Assembly: GCA_003132505.1 (NCBI GenBank)
Contig: PKXY01000033.1
Span: 66,847 to 130,846, forward strand
Source of the DNA: Solirubrobacterales bacterium
GTDB taxonomy: Bacteria; Actinomycetota; Thermoleophilia; Solirubrobacterales; Solirubrobacteraceae
Direction: 5' to 3'
DNA length: 64,000 nucleotides
The position numbers and the translations under genes were made by a program. A model generated the notes under the pieces. The model was not told where the DNA came from. It searched no databases and saw only the letters and a list, made by a program, of their open reading frames with translations. Below, piece after piece: positions 20,179-30,130 of the stretch (the stretch's first letter is position 1; each line of letters starts with the position of its first letter).

Positions 20179-21258
20179 ATGGTGGATTCGAGGTCGGTGA
20201 CGATGGCACAGATCGCCGAACGGGCAGGCGTTGCGCTGAGCACCGTCTCGTACGTTTTGAGCGGCAAGCGCTCCGTCTCGCAGCAGATGCGCGAGCGCGT
20301 CCTCGCGGCGATCGAGGAGCTCGACTATCGGCCGCATGGTGCGGCCCGCGCGCTCGCCAGCGGTGCGTCGCATACGATCGCGCTCTTCCTGCCCTCGCCG
20401 CAATGGCATCTCGTGCCGATCCAGCAGACGTTCATCGCCGGAGCGACGCAGGCGACGAGCGCCAGCGATTACGCGCTGCTCCTCTCTACGGCGGCGACGG
20501 ACCCGGAGGCGATCACACAGCTGGTCGCGCAGGGCCGCGCGGATGGCGTCATCCTGATGGAGACGCTGCACGATGATCCTCGCGTCGAACGGCTCAGGTC
20601 GGCCGGGTATCCGTTCTCGCTGATTGGCAGGACGAATGACCTCACCGGGATCAGCTTTGTCGACATGGACTTCGGCGGCGCAATCGAGACGAGCCTTGCC
20701 CAACTGGCACGGCTTGGGCACACCTGCGTTGCGCTCTTCAATTTCGCCCCCGAGCTGCTCACCGCCGGCTACACCGCGGCGCTGATCGCGCGCGACGTCT
20801 TCGAGACGCGGGCGCCCGAGCTTGGCATCCGGCCCATCCACGTCACGTCGTCCCAGGCTCCGCGCGATGCATTCGCGGCCGCGAGTCGGCTGCTGTCCTC
20901 CGAACCGGAGTGCACGGCGGCGATCACGACCGGCTGGCAGTTCACCGGCCTTCTCGGCGCCCTTCGCGCCGCCGACCTCCGCGTCCCCGACGAGTTCTCG
21001 GTGGTATCGGTGATCGCCGCCGAGTTCGCCGAGATGCTGACCCCCGCACTGACTGGCGTGGACTGGCCCGCGTTCGAAGCGGGCCGCCTAGCCGCCGAGA
21101 TGCTGATCGACAAGCTCACGGGCAAGGAGACGGCCCCCCGTCAGCATCTCGTCGCGGCGGAGCTCGTCGTTCGCGAGTCGACTGGCCCAGCGCCGCGCGC
21201 GAAGCGCTCCACGACAAAGCGGCAGCGACGCCGCGCCGCCTTTCTCGGGGCAAGATAG
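20179..21258 (+). CDS. LacI family transcriptional regulator
   Basis: SVTMAQIAERAGVALSTVSYVLSGKRSVSQQMRERVLAAIEELDYRPHGAARAL. Confidence 0.93.
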   Translation: MVDSRSVTMAQIAERAGVALSTVSYVLSGKRSVSQQMRERVLAAIEELDYRPHGAARALASGASHTIALFLPSPQWHLVPIQQTFIAGATQATSASDYALLLSTAATDPEAITQLVAQGRADGVILMETLHDDPRVERLRSAGYPFSLIGRTNDLTGISFVDMDFGGAIETSLAQLARLGHTCVALFNFAPELLTAGYTAALIARDVFETRAPELGIRPIHVTSSQAPRDAFAAASRLLSSEPECTAAITTGWQFTGLLGALRAADLRVPDEFSVVSVIAAEFAEMLTPALTGVDWPAFEAGRLAAEMLIDKLTGKETAPRQHLVAAELVVRESTGPAPRAKRSTTKRQRRRAAFLGAR

Positions 21259-21795
21259 GCTGGCGGTCCTGCGTGCAGGACCGCGCCTTCGCCTCGCTGG
21301 GGGGCGGGCGATCCGCGATGCGCGTGGCGGTGGATATGACGACGGAACGCGGGCGGTGAGTCGAGTAGGTCGCCGCCAGCCGCTTGCCGAGCGGCTTCCC
21401 CGTCCGGCCGCGAGTAAATGCTCAGCGCTCGACGAGCACGGGTGTGCCGAGCGGGATCACGGCAGCCAGCCAGCCGATGTTCGGGTTGTCCGCGCCGCGC
21501 GAATCCCCGCGATCACCGCTCGAGCGCCGTGCGCCGACGGCCGCTGGGCCTGACAGGCGCGTTTGAGATCGTGAACGACGAGGCCACGCCTTCATCGCCA
21601 CGCGGTTGCCTCGACCCGTGAGCGGGGCAACCGCTAGGCTGTCCGCGGCCACACCGGCGAGGCCGAGCGCGAGGTAGTTGAGGTGGTGCCGCGTCTTCGC
21701 GGCACCAGGTAGGGCGGGGTCGATAGATGACGCGCACCGACCATCAAGGCTAGCGTTACACGCGGGCGAACGACCGCAAGCCGCCGTAACCCAGA

Positions 21796-22656
21796 ATGCG
21801 ACCACGAAAGTCCGGCTACCTCTTCGTTGCTCCATACGTCGCGCTGCTCCTCGTCGTCGGGATCTATCCCGTCGGCTACGCGGCCAACCTGGCGCTGACG
21901 TCTTTCACCGGCCATTTCACCGGGCTGACTAACTTCATCAACTCTTATCACGACTACCAGTTCCTGCCGGCATTCGAGAATATTGGGAAGTTCCTGGCGA
22001 TCTGGCTCACCGCGCTGGTCGTTCTGGTGGTTGGTCTTTCGCTGGCGCTGCACTCATTGAACCGGCGTATCAGCGCCGCATTCCGCTTCATCTTCTACCT
22101 CCCGGCCGCGCTAGCCGGCTCTGCGAGCGTGATGCTGTGGCTGTTTGTGCTGCAGCCGGGCGACAGTCCGTGGAACGTCGTCTTGAGCTGGCTCGGGTAC
22201 AAGACGCTAGGCAACTCGCTCGCGCCCGGCAACCTGCCGGTGATCTTCGCGCTGATCGCGTTCTGGACGGGTGCCGGGGCCTGGATCGTCGTGATGCACG
22301 GCGCGCTCGCGACGATCCCTGACACGGTGCTCGAGGCCGCGACGCTCGACGGCGCCGGCTGGTGGCGAACCGCGGTCCATATCAAGCTGCCGTTGATCCA
22401 GAGGTGGATCGCCTACATGCTGATCGGTGCCTTCGCCGCGGGCACGCAGCTGTTCGTCGAGCCACAGCTCGTGAGCGAGGCCACGTCCGCGGCCTCAAAT
22501 CAAACGTGGTCACCAAATCAGCTCGCTGTCTTCCTGTCGTTTCATCTCGACAACTTCAACTACGCGGCGGCGATCTCGATCGACCTGCTCGTGGTGGCGT
22601 TGGTCTGCGCCGCCGTGATCCTGATGCACACGCGCCTGTTTCAGGTCGGCCACTGA
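21796..22656 (+). CDS. Sugar ABC transporter permease (pair B, MalF type)
   Basis: TM-rich; GTQLFVEPQLVSEATSAASNQTWSPNQLAVFLSFHLDNFNYAAAISIDLLV shared with 24527 and 30130 ORFs. Confidence 0.88.
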   Translation: MRPRKSGYLFVAPYVALLLVVGIYPVGYAANLALTSFTGHFTGLTNFINSYHDYQFLPAFENIGKFLAIWLTALVVLVVGLSLALHSLNRRISAAFRFIFYLPAALAGSASVMLWLFVLQPGDSPWNVVLSWLGYKTLGNSLAPGNLPVIFALIAFWTGAGAWIVVMHGALATIPDTVLEAATLDGAGWWRTAVHIKLPLIQRWIAYMLIGAFAAGTQLFVEPQLVSEATSAASNQTWSPNQLAVFLSFHLDNFNYAAAISIDLLVVALVCAAVILMHTRLFQVGH

Positions 22657-23606
22657 TGCGACCTCGTGCCCGTCTGCTCGCACGGCGCTCCGCGGCGCCG
22701 CAGGCCGTCGCGTTCGTCGCGCTCGCGCTGGCCGCGGCGTTCTTTGTCGTGCCGATCGTCTGGATGGTGCTCCAATCGACCGACCTATCAACGCTGCCGA
22801 TGCTCCGGGGAACATTTTTTGGTGCACCGCCCACATTTTCTGTTCAACCATGGGCGTTCGGCTCGCTAACCCAGCTGGCATCGAACTGGGACGCGATCTT
22901 CTCCGGTCATTGGATCGGCGGCGAAACGCTCGTGTGGTTGGGCAACTCGACCTTCTACTCGACAGCTGGGGCTGCGATCGCTGTCGCGCTCTGCGTGCCC
23001 GCCGGCTATGCCCTCGCGACGCATACGTTCCCTGGCCGGCGGGCGATATTGATCGTCACGATGCTCGTGATGTTGATTCCGACCAACGCGCTCGTGCTGC
23101 CGCTGTTCCTCGAAGCGAACTCGGTGCACATGCTGACGAGTCCGCTCGCCGTGATCCTGCCCTACGGCCTTTTCCCGTTCGGCGTCTACCTCGCCTACCT
23201 CTACTTCAACACCGAGCGCTTCGATGTCCTGCTGCAGACGGCGCGCATCGATGGCTGCGACGAATGGCAGGCGTTCCGGCGCATCGCGCTGCCGCTCTCG
23301 CTGCCTGTCTCAGCATTGATCGTCTTCCTCGACTTCGTCGCGAGCTGGACGAACTTCTTCCTGCCGTGGGTCATGTACTGGTCGCTCAACACGACCGGCC
23401 GCTACCCGGTGGCTCTCGGCATCGCCCTGCAACTGTTCAACGGGCAGACCTTCGGCGGCTACCTCAAGGTCCTCCAACTGCACACATCCTCGCCACCAAG
23501 CGAGATTGCGCTCCTGCTCCTCGTGACGTGTGCTCCGGTGCTCGTCGTGTTCGTCTTGGCCCAGCGCTGGATCGGCTCGGGTCAGGTGCAGGGCATCTTC
23601 CGCTAG
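22656..23606 (+). CDS. Carbohydrate ABC transporter permease (pair B, MalG type)
   Basis: LLQTARIDGCDEWQAFRRIALPLSLPVSALIVFLDFVASWTNFFLPW...RWIGSGQVQGIFR. Confidence 0.88.
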   Translation: MRPRARLLARRSAAPQAVAFVALALAAAFFVVPIVWMVLQSTDLSTLPMLRGTFFGAPPTFSVQPWAFGSLTQLASNWDAIFSGHWIGGETLVWLGNSTFYSTAGAAIAVALCVPAGYALATHTFPGRRAILIVTMLVMLIPTNALVLPLFLEANSVHMLTSPLAVILPYGLFPFGVYLAYLYFNTERFDVLLQTARIDGCDEWQAFRRIALPLSLPVSALIVFLDFVASWTNFFLPWVMYWSLNTTGRYPVALGIALQLFNGQTFGGYLKVLQLHTSSPPSEIALLLLVTCAPVLVVFVLAQRWIGSGQVQGIFR

Positions 23607-23644
23607 AGCGTCGAGGCTCTTCGCCGTACAACAGTTAGATCGCC

Positions 23645-23730
23645 GCGACAGCTGCGCGCCACGGCGCCGCCGTGCTAACCGAGGACGCCGACTTCACCGC
23701 CTTCAGCTCGGTTCACGTCATCCGCGTCCG
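23645..23730 (+). pseudogene. VapC/PIN-domain C-terminal remnant (second)
   Basis: Plus frame from 23672 reads VLTEDADFTAFSSVHVIRVR, matching a PIN-domain C-terminus; the upstream match (QLRATA) is in another frame. Confidence 0.4.
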
Positions 23731-23787
23731 AAACGCGCGAGGCGGGGCCGCGGGGCGCGCCGCTCCGTGTTCAGCGGCTTCGCGCGT

Positions 23788-24105
23788 TCAGGGGCAGGGC
23801 GCCCACCAGGTGCTGTGACCGCTGCACGGCATCAGGTAGCGAATCTGCACTGGCGGGAGGACAGCCCGAGCGGCGGTGGCGAGCGGTGGCCGTGTGGGGG
23901 CCGCTGGATGGTTCGCGCCGCCCGCGCCTCCGACGTTGAGGGCCAGGAGTACGACGACAAGCAGGAGGGCGATCGCGCCGATCTCGCGGTGGCGACGCTG
24001 CCGCGCCCGCGCGTCGTTGACGACGCCCGCCACCACTCCGATGCCGCCGGCCGCAACTCCCCCCAGAACCGCACGAGGCGCCAGGATGGCGATGCGCCGG
24101 ATCAT
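23788..24105 (-). CDS. Small membrane protein divergent from GntR
   Basis: MIRRIAILAPRAVLGGVAAGGIGVVAGVV...IGAIALLLVVVLLALNVGGAGG; ATG at 24105 forms half of an inverted repeat. Confidence 0.5.
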   Translation of the reverse strand: MIRRIAILAPRAVLGGVAAGGIGVVAGVVNDARARQRRHREIGAIALLLVVVLLALNVGGAGGANHPAAPTRPPLATAARAVLPPVQIRYLMPCSGHSTWWAPCP

Positions 24106-24129
24106 TGCGCTAATATGACTGGCGCAATG
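24103..24129. promoter_or_regulatory. Divergent operator/promoter, CATTGCGC-N11-GCGCAATG
   Basis: Perfect 8-bp arms; each arm contains the start codon of one divergent gene; AT-rich TAATAT between them. Confidence 0.65.
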
Positions 24130-24474
24130 GCTCTTGTCAAGGTTACACGCGACGATCCCTCGCTCCTCCATGAGCAGGTCGCGGCGCAAATCCGCCTGGC
24201 GATCACCGACGGGGAAGCCAAGCCCGGCGAACGCCTCCCCCCCGCTCGCCACCTCGCTGCGGTCATGGGCGTGAACACTAACACCGTGTTGCGCGCGCTT
24301 CACCAGCTACGTGACGAGGGCCTGCTCGAGCTCGTCCAGGGCCGGGGCATCCGCGTGACCGGCACACCCGAGCGCAGCGCGGTTCTCACCCAGGTCGCAG
24401 CCTTGGTCGCACTCGGACAGAACAACGGCTACACCCGCGCCCAGTTGGCAAGCCTGATCCAGAGCGCGCAGTAG
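24127..24474 (+). CDS. GntR family regulator (short YtrA-like)
   Basis: VKVTRDDPSLLHEQVAAQIRLAITDGEAKPGERLPPARHLAAVMGVNTNTVLRALHQLRDEGLLELVQGRGIRVTG. Confidence 0.92.
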   Translation: MALVKVTRDDPSLLHEQVAAQIRLAITDGEAKPGERLPPARHLAAVMGVNTNTVLRALHQLRDEGLLELVQGRGIRVTGTPERSAVLTQVAALVALGQNNGYTRAQLASLIQSAQ

Positions 24475-24526
24475 CGCAGATGCTGCGCGCCGCCTCGTTG
24501 GGACGTCGCAGGGAAGCGACGGTTGA

Positions 24527-25516
24527 ATGAGTCGCAACCGTACGAATTCACTCGAGGAGGTCCGTGACGCCGCGGAGCTCCTCGGGTACCCGCTCGTATC
24601 TTCGCGCCGCTGGCATCGGCGCAGACCGCGACTGAGGCGGACCAAACCAGAAAGCCCACGCCGGCGATCTCGGGCCGGCTATCTGTTTGTCGGGGGCTAC
24701 GCGGTATTGCTGGGAGTCGTCGGCCTGTGGCCGGCGGGGTACGCGCTCAACCTCGCGTTGACGACGTTTGACGGGGCATTCAGCGGCCTGTCGAACTTCA
24801 CCGGCTCCTACAACCAGGGCTTCCTCATCCCGGCGTTCGAGCACGTCGGCGAGTTCATGCTCATCTGGCTGACGGCATTGATCGTGATGGTGATCGGTCT
24901 GTCGCTGTTCATGCACACGCTCGCACCGCGGGTCAGCGCGGCCTTCCGCTTCATGTTCTACGTACCGGCGGCATTCGCCGGCTCGGCGAGCGTGCTGCTC
25001 TGGCTGTTCATGTTCCAGCCCGGACTGAGCCCATGGGACTTCGTGCTCCACGCGCTGGGCTACAAGACGCTCGGCGACACGCTGATCTCCGGAAACCTGC
25101 CGATCATTTACGCGCTGATCGCGTTCTGGACCGGGGCCGGGAGCTGGATCCTCGTGATCCACGGGGCCCTCACGAACGTTCCCGACGAGGTACTGGAGGC
25201 GGCCTCACTCGACGGTGCGGGCCCGCTGCAAACGGCGCTGCGAATCAAGCTGCCGATGATCAAGAAGTGGGTCGTCTACATGCTGATCGTGGCGTTTGCC
25301 GGGGGAACGCAGCTGTTTGCCGAGCCGCAACTCGTCAGCGTGGCCAACCTGGGGCTGGTCAGTCCCGTGTGGTCTCCGAACACGCTCGCGACGTACCTAG
25401 CCTTCCAGTACAACAACTTCAACTGGGCCGCCGCGATCTCGATCGACCTGCTCGTCGTCGCCTTCGTCTGCGCCGGGGTGCTTGTGTTCCGCACCCGTCT
25501 CTTCAAGGCGGACTAG
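24527..25516 (+). CDS. Sugar ABC transporter permease (pair C, MalF type)
   Basis: Closely similar to the 21796-22656 product (SAAFRFMFYVPAAFAGSASVLLWLFMFQPG...GTQLFAEPQLVSVANL). Confidence 0.88.
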   Translation: MSRNRTNSLEEVRDAAELLGYPLVSSRRWHRRRPRLRRTKPESPRRRSRAGYLFVGGYAVLLGVVGLWPAGYALNLALTTFDGAFSGLSNFTGSYNQGFLIPAFEHVGEFMLIWLTALIVMVIGLSLFMHTLAPRVSAAFRFMFYVPAAFAGSASVLLWLFMFQPGLSPWDFVLHALGYKTLGDTLISGNLPIIYALIAFWTGAGSWILVIHGALTNVPDEVLEAASLDGAGPLQTALRIKLPMIKKWVVYMLIVAFAGGTQLFAEPQLVSVANLGLVSPVWSPNTLATYLAFQYNNFNWAAAISIDLLVVAFVCAGVLVFRTRLFKAD

Positions 25517-26524
25517 ATGCGACCGGTGAACGTCTCCGTCAAGCTCGACGTCTCGGTCGCCTCGCAGCCGTGGTCGCTTGCGTCCAGTGCCAAGCGGCTC
25601 GTCCTGTGGGCCGTGCTGGCCGTTGTCGCGATCTTCTTCGTCGTGCCAATCCTCTGGCTGCTGCTCGAAACGACGAGGGCGGGACAGACGGGGCCAGACA
25701 CGCAGGCCGGTGCCCCGTTGGCGTTCGGATCATTGCATCAGCTCGTGGCGAACTGGCAGGTGCTGTTCTCCGGCCTGGTCGGCCAGATCGGGACCTGGCT
25801 TGAGAACTCGTTTCTCTACTCGGGCTCGGGCGTGCTGATCGCCGTCGGGCTCGGCATACCGGCGGGCTATGGGCTCGCCACATTCGACTTCTTCGGGCGG
25901 CGACTGCTGCTCCTCACGACGATGATCGCGATGCTGATTCCGACCAATGCGCTCGTGCTGCCGCTGGTTCTCGAGGCCCACTCGCTCGGGATGCTCAGCA
26001 GCCCGTTCGCCGTGATCCTGCCCTACGGCCTGTTCCCGTTCGGCGTCTACATCGCCTACCTCTACTTCAACGCCCCTCGCGTGTTCGGGCTGCTCGCGGC
26101 CGCGCGCAGCGACGGCTGCAGCGAGTGGCAGGCGTTCCGGCACGTCGCGCTACCTCTCTCGACACCCGTCCTCGGTCTGGTCGTGGTGCTCGACTTCATC
26201 GCGAGCTGGACAAACTACTTTCTGCCGTGGGGGATGTACCTGGCGTTCGGTTGCACCGCGTCGTCTACCACGAACATCGCCTGCCAAACCGGTCGCTACC
26301 CCGTGACGCTCGGCGTCGCGCAACAGCTGATGGCCGGAGCACCCGCACCGTTTGCCGTGCCCCAGCTGTCCGGCACCGTACTCTCAAGCGTTCAGATGCA
26401 GACCAATGCACCGGCTTCGGTCGAGGCGCTGCTGATCTTCGTGAGCTGCGCGCCGGTGATCATCGTTCTCGTGATCGCGCAACGATGGATCGCCTCGGGC
26501 CGCCTGCAAGGCATCTTCGTCTAG
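25517..26524 (+). CDS. Carbohydrate ABC transporter permease (pair C, MalG type)
   Basis: AARSDGCSEWQAFRHVALPLSTPVLGLVVVLDFIASWTNYFLPWGMYL...RWIASGRLQGIFV. Confidence 0.88.
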   Translation: MRPVNVSVKLDVSVASQPWSLASSAKRLVLWAVLAVVAIFFVVPILWLLLETTRAGQTGPDTQAGAPLAFGSLHQLVANWQVLFSGLVGQIGTWLENSFLYSGSGVLIAVGLGIPAGYGLATFDFFGRRLLLLTTMIAMLIPTNALVLPLVLEAHSLGMLSSPFAVILPYGLFPFGVYIAYLYFNAPRVFGLLAAARSDGCSEWQAFRHVALPLSTPVLGLVVVLDFIASWTNYFLPWGMYLAFGCTASSTTNIACQTGRYPVTLGVAQQLMAGAPAPFAVPQLSGTVLSSVQMQTNAPASVEALLIFVSCAPVIIVLVIAQRWIASGRLQGIFV

Positions 26525-26530
26525 ACGGCA

Positions 26531-27979
26531 ATGCCGAACTTCAGCATCTCGGCGGGACCGATCCGCATCACGATCAGGGCGTCGATCTCGGTCTCGGGCG
26601 ACCCGCAAAGCTCCGTGCGACGCAGGTTGGTGCTCCGGCTGGCTGCGGCCGTCGGGACGGTTGCAGCCGTGGCGGCCGTGGTTGCCACCGTCGTCGCGTT
26701 GGTGTCGGTCTTGGGCGGTGGTGGAGGAAGCCATGGTGGAAGCCGTCGCGAGGCCGCCTTCTCGCCTGCCGTTCAGCGCACGGGTCGCGAGCCGACCGGC
26801 TTTGTCGTCACTTTCCGCTACCGCGACCCGGCCGCGACCAGCGTGCAGCTCACAGGCGAGTGGTACTTCTCGAGCCCCGGTCACACCACGACGAGCAGCA
26901 GCCAGGGCCTTTCCCCGTCCCAGTGGAAGCCCGGTGACTTTCCGATCGGCTGGCCGAACACCTCTTTGATGGCTGATGGCTGGCCGGCGGTGAACATGAA
27001 GATCGATCGCGCGACTGGGGTGTGGTCCTACACGAGCCCGCTTCCCTCGGGCGACTTCAACTACGGCTTCCTGGTCAACTGCCCGAGCGCAGTAGGACGC
27101 GACGCAGGGTTCACGAACTGCCCGGAGCTGTCAGACCCGAGCAATCCTCCTTGGAACGACCACCGAGGAATCAACATCGGCTCGGTTCAGACGGTCAGCC
27201 AGGTCTACGTCCCGTCTGACCCCGCCTTCCACACCGTCAATTACTCCTGGCAGGCACCAACGCACCCGCGCGGAGCCCTGCGGGATGTCACCTACCCTCA
27301 GAACCTCGGCGGATCGCCCACGCTGCAAGGCTTCAACAGGCTGGCCATCTACACCCCGCCCGGGTACAACCCAAGGCGCTCGACGCCCTACCCCACGCTA
27401 TATCTCGCCGCCGGCGGCGACGGCAACGAGCTCGATTGGAGCACTCAAGCCGACGGCGGGAACATCCTCGACAACCTGATCGACAGGCGTGAGGTCAAGC
27501 CGATGGTCGTCGTGATGACCGCTTTCGGCGTCCAAGATTTCTGCTTCCAGGACGACCAGTCCGCGTATGACCAGAACCTCGTTAGCACGGTCATTCCCTA
27601 CGTCCAGTCGCACTACCACGTGGCGAAGGAGCAGTCAGAGCGCGCGTTCGCCGGCCTTGACTGCGGCGGTGCTTTCGCTGCAAGCCTGTTGGTCGGCTAC
27701 ACGCACGACTTCGGCTACTTCGGGATCATGAGTCCTGAGCCTCCCATGTCCGCAGTCAGCGGCGCTCAGGCCAAAGCGATCGAGCGCGTTGGTGTGCTGC
27801 TCGGAGGGGGAAAGCAGGACCCGCTCCACTCCGATGCGCTGCAGGAACTGGCGAGCCTTCAGCAGGCACGCCACACGGTCTTCACCGACTTCGTCGACGG
27901 CGGGCACGATTGGCATGTGTGGCGCATCCTGCTGCGCGACTTCCTGATGCGCGTGGCGTTCAAGCCTGCGCGCGGTTAA
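26531..27979 (+). CDS. Membrane-anchored E-set plus esterase-fold (CE1-like) protein with altered nucleophile elbow
   Basis: N-terminal TM; YRDPAATSVQLTGEWYF...; esterase-like RLAIYTPPGYNPRRSTPYPTLYLAAGG...; AFAGLDCGGAFA at the nucleophile elbow; GGHDWHVWRILLRDFL. Confidence 0.75.
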   Translation: MPNFSISAGPIRITIRASISVSGDPQSSVRRRLVLRLAAAVGTVAAVAAVVATVVALVSVLGGGGGSHGGSRREAAFSPAVQRTGREPTGFVVTFRYRDPAATSVQLTGEWYFSSPGHTTTSSSQGLSPSQWKPGDFPIGWPNTSLMADGWPAVNMKIDRATGVWSYTSPLPSGDFNYGFLVNCPSAVGRDAGFTNCPELSDPSNPPWNDHRGINIGSVQTVSQVYVPSDPAFHTVNYSWQAPTHPRGALRDVTYPQNLGGSPTLQGFNRLAIYTPPGYNPRRSTPYPTLYLAAGGDGNELDWSTQADGGNILDNLIDRREVKPMVVVMTAFGVQDFCFQDDQSAYDQNLVSTVIPYVQSHYHVAKEQSERAFAGLDCGGAFAASLLVGYTHDFGYFGIMSPEPPMSAVSGAQAKAIERVGVLLGGGKQDPLHSDALQELASLQQARHTVFTDFVDGGHDWHVWRILLRDFLMRVAFKPARG

Positions 27980-28063
27980 CCCGGCAGTAGCCATCAGCGG
28001 GGAGGGCGCGGGCCCGACTCATCCGTCAACTGCGGTCAGTGCCACGCGGCGGCGCGGACGGCG

Positions 28064-29167
28064 TCACGCCGCTGTGATTCTCGCTCCAGAGTCGGCGTCG
28101 AAGAGAAGCATCGAGTCCGGCTTGACGTGCAGCTCGACCGCGCTGCCGCTCTTGGGCGCGCTCTTGGGATTCACGCGGACGATGAAATCGGGCGTCGCGG
28201 CAAAGGTGGCCTGATCGACGTGGTGTGCAAGGCGCGCATAGATGTAGGCTTCCGCGCCGAGCTCTTCGACGAGGTTGACGACAGCCGGTATGCCGGCACC
28301 CTCGCCAGCAAGCTCGAGCGACTCGGGGCGCAGACCAACCGTGACCTTGCCGGTTCCGGCCGTGTCCTTCAGCGCGCGCGGGACCGCTACGACCGTCGAC
28401 CCAATCGCCACGCCCTCGGATCCGACGGTGCCCTCGACCAGGTTCATCGCGGGAGAACCGATGAAGCCGGCAACGAAAGCGTTGACCGGGGAGTCATAGA
28501 GCACGCTCGGCACGTCGACCTGCTGCAGCACGCCGTCCTTCATCACCGCGACCCGATCGCCCATCGTCATCGCCTCAACCTGATCGTGCGTCACATATAC
28601 GGTCGTGACGCCGAGCCGCCGTTGCAGCGCTGCGATTTCCGAGCGCGTCGCCACGCGCAGCTTCGCGTCCAAGTTTGACAGCGGCTCATCCATCAGGAAC
28701 ACGCGCGGCTGGCGAACGATCGCGCGACCCATCGCCACGCGCTGGCGCTGACCACCCGATAGCTGGCCGGGCTTACGGTCCAGATAATCCTCGAGATCGA
28801 GGATCTTTGCCGCCTCGGCCACGCGCGTCTTGATCTCGGACTTCTTGACCTTCGCAATCTTCAACGCGAACCCGAGATTGCCAGCCACATCCATATGTGG
28901 GTACAACGCGTAGTTCTGAAACACCATGGCGATGTCGCGCTCGCGCGGCGGCAGGCGAACAACGCTGCGCTCGTCGATAAAGATGTCGCCAGCGTCAACA
29001 GGCTCGAGGCCGGCGAGCATCCGCAAGCTCGTCGTCTTACCGCATCCCGACGGGCCGACCAAGACTATGAACTCGCCATCACGGATCTCGAGATTCAGCT
29101 CGTTAACGGCCGGGTTCTTGGCCCTCGGATAGATCCGAGACGCACCCTTGAAGGTCACAGTCGCCAT
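28064..29167 (-). CDS. ABC transporter ATP-binding protein (UgpC type)
   Basis: [28 protein letters not shown]...[36 protein letters not shown]. Confidence 0.93.
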   Translation of the reverse strand: MATVTFKGASRIYPRAKNPAVNELNLEIRDGEFIVLVGPSGCGKTTSLRMLAGLEPVDAGDIFIDERSVVRLPPRERDIAMVFQNYALYPHMDVAGNLGFALKIAKVKKSEIKTRVAEAAKILDLEDYLDRKPGQLSGGQRQRVAMGRAIVRQPRVFLMDEPLSNLDAKLRVATRSEIAALQRRLGVTTVYVTHDQVEAMTMGDRVAVMKDGVLQQVDVPSVLYDSPVNAFVAGFIGSPAMNLVEGTVGSEGVAIGSTVVAVPRALKDTAGTGKVTVGLRPESLELAGEGAGIPAVVNLVEELGAEAYIYARLAHHVDQATFAATPDFIVRVNPKSAPKSGSAVELHVKPDSMLLFDADSGARITAA

Positions 29168-29251
29168 GCGGGTCCTTTCGATCTCTCCTTGACGAGCGCA
29201 AGCGAGCCGCGCGGGTTCACTGCTGGTCTCCTGTCTTGAACATCGGTGCCG

Positions 29252-30130
29252 CTATCCCTTCGTTGCGCCCGCGAGCATTCCCTTGACCAGCGTGCGCTGG
29301 GCAAACAAAAAGATGATCAAGATCGGCAGCGCCCCGATGAGCGTGGCCATCGCGAGGTCGGGTCGATAGATCTCTGAACCGGCATACCCCGAAGCCGTGG
29401 GGCTGAAGATGGGCGCAGAGCCGATCAGGATCTGCAGGCCGACCGTCACCGGATACTCCGAGTTCGTGTAAGTCATCACGAAGGGGAGGTAGTAGTTGGT
29501 CCAATCCCCGACGAAAGCGAAGAACGCGACGAGCGCCACGATCGGCCGTGCGAGTGGCAGAGCCACGTGCAGGAACACGCCCCATTCGCCTGCCCCATCG
29601 ATTCGCGCCGCCGCGAGTAGGTCCTTTGGAATGGTGGATGAGAAATAGATGTAGGCGAGATAGACGCCGAACGGGAAGAACGCGAACGGCAGGATCACCG
29701 CCCAGGCCGTGCCAACCAGATTGACTGCACTGGCCTCGAGAAACAGCGGCATCACGAGCGCCGTGGCCGGCATGATCATCACCACGAGCGTGACCGCCAG
29801 CAGCGTGCGACGGCCAATGAACTGTGTCAGCGCAAGACCGTAGCCCGCGGGAATGGCTGCCAGCAGCGCGAGCGCAGTCCCGCCGCCCGAGTAGATCGCG
29901 GAGTTCTTCAGCCAGGTCAGCATCAACCCGCCCTGGTAATTGATCACCCTGTTGAAGGTATGAATGAACGTGCCCAAGCTGCCGAACGCAAGGGGAGCCT
30001 GGTGTGCCAGCTGGTAGTCCGTTTTCGTCGGGGCGAGCAGCAGCCAGAGCAGCGGCACGCCGAAGAAGGCTACGAACAGCAGCAGCACGAGGAGTCCGAT
30101 GACGCGGTATATGTAGCGTCGCGCGAGCAT
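29252..30130 (-). CDS. Carbohydrate ABC transporter permease (pair D, MalG type)
   Basis: LLAAARIDGAGEWGVFLHVALPLARPIVALVAFFAFVGDWTNYYLPFVM. Confidence 0.9.
   Translation of the reverse strand: MLARRYIYRVIGLLVLLLFVAFFGVPLLWLLLAPTKTDYQLAHQAPLAFGSLGTFIHTFNRVINYQGGLMLTWLKNSAIYSGGGTALALLAAIPAGYGLALTQFIGRRTLLAVTLVVMIMPATALVMPLFLEASAVNLVGTAWAVILPFAFFPFGVYLAYIYFSSTIPKDLLAAARIDGAGEWGVFLHVALPLARPIVALVAFFAFVGDWTNYYLPFVMTYTNSEYPVTVGLQILIGSAPIFSPTASGYAGSEIYRPDLAMATLIGALPILIIFLFAQRTLVKGMLAGATKG

Noticed and set aside
21422-21835. Minus-strand ORF with tail NPNIGWLAAVIPLGTPVLVER, possible decayed cell-wall enzyme
   Set aside because: Considered an L,D-transpeptidase-like C-terminus, but no active-site motif could be read in any frame; evidence too weak.
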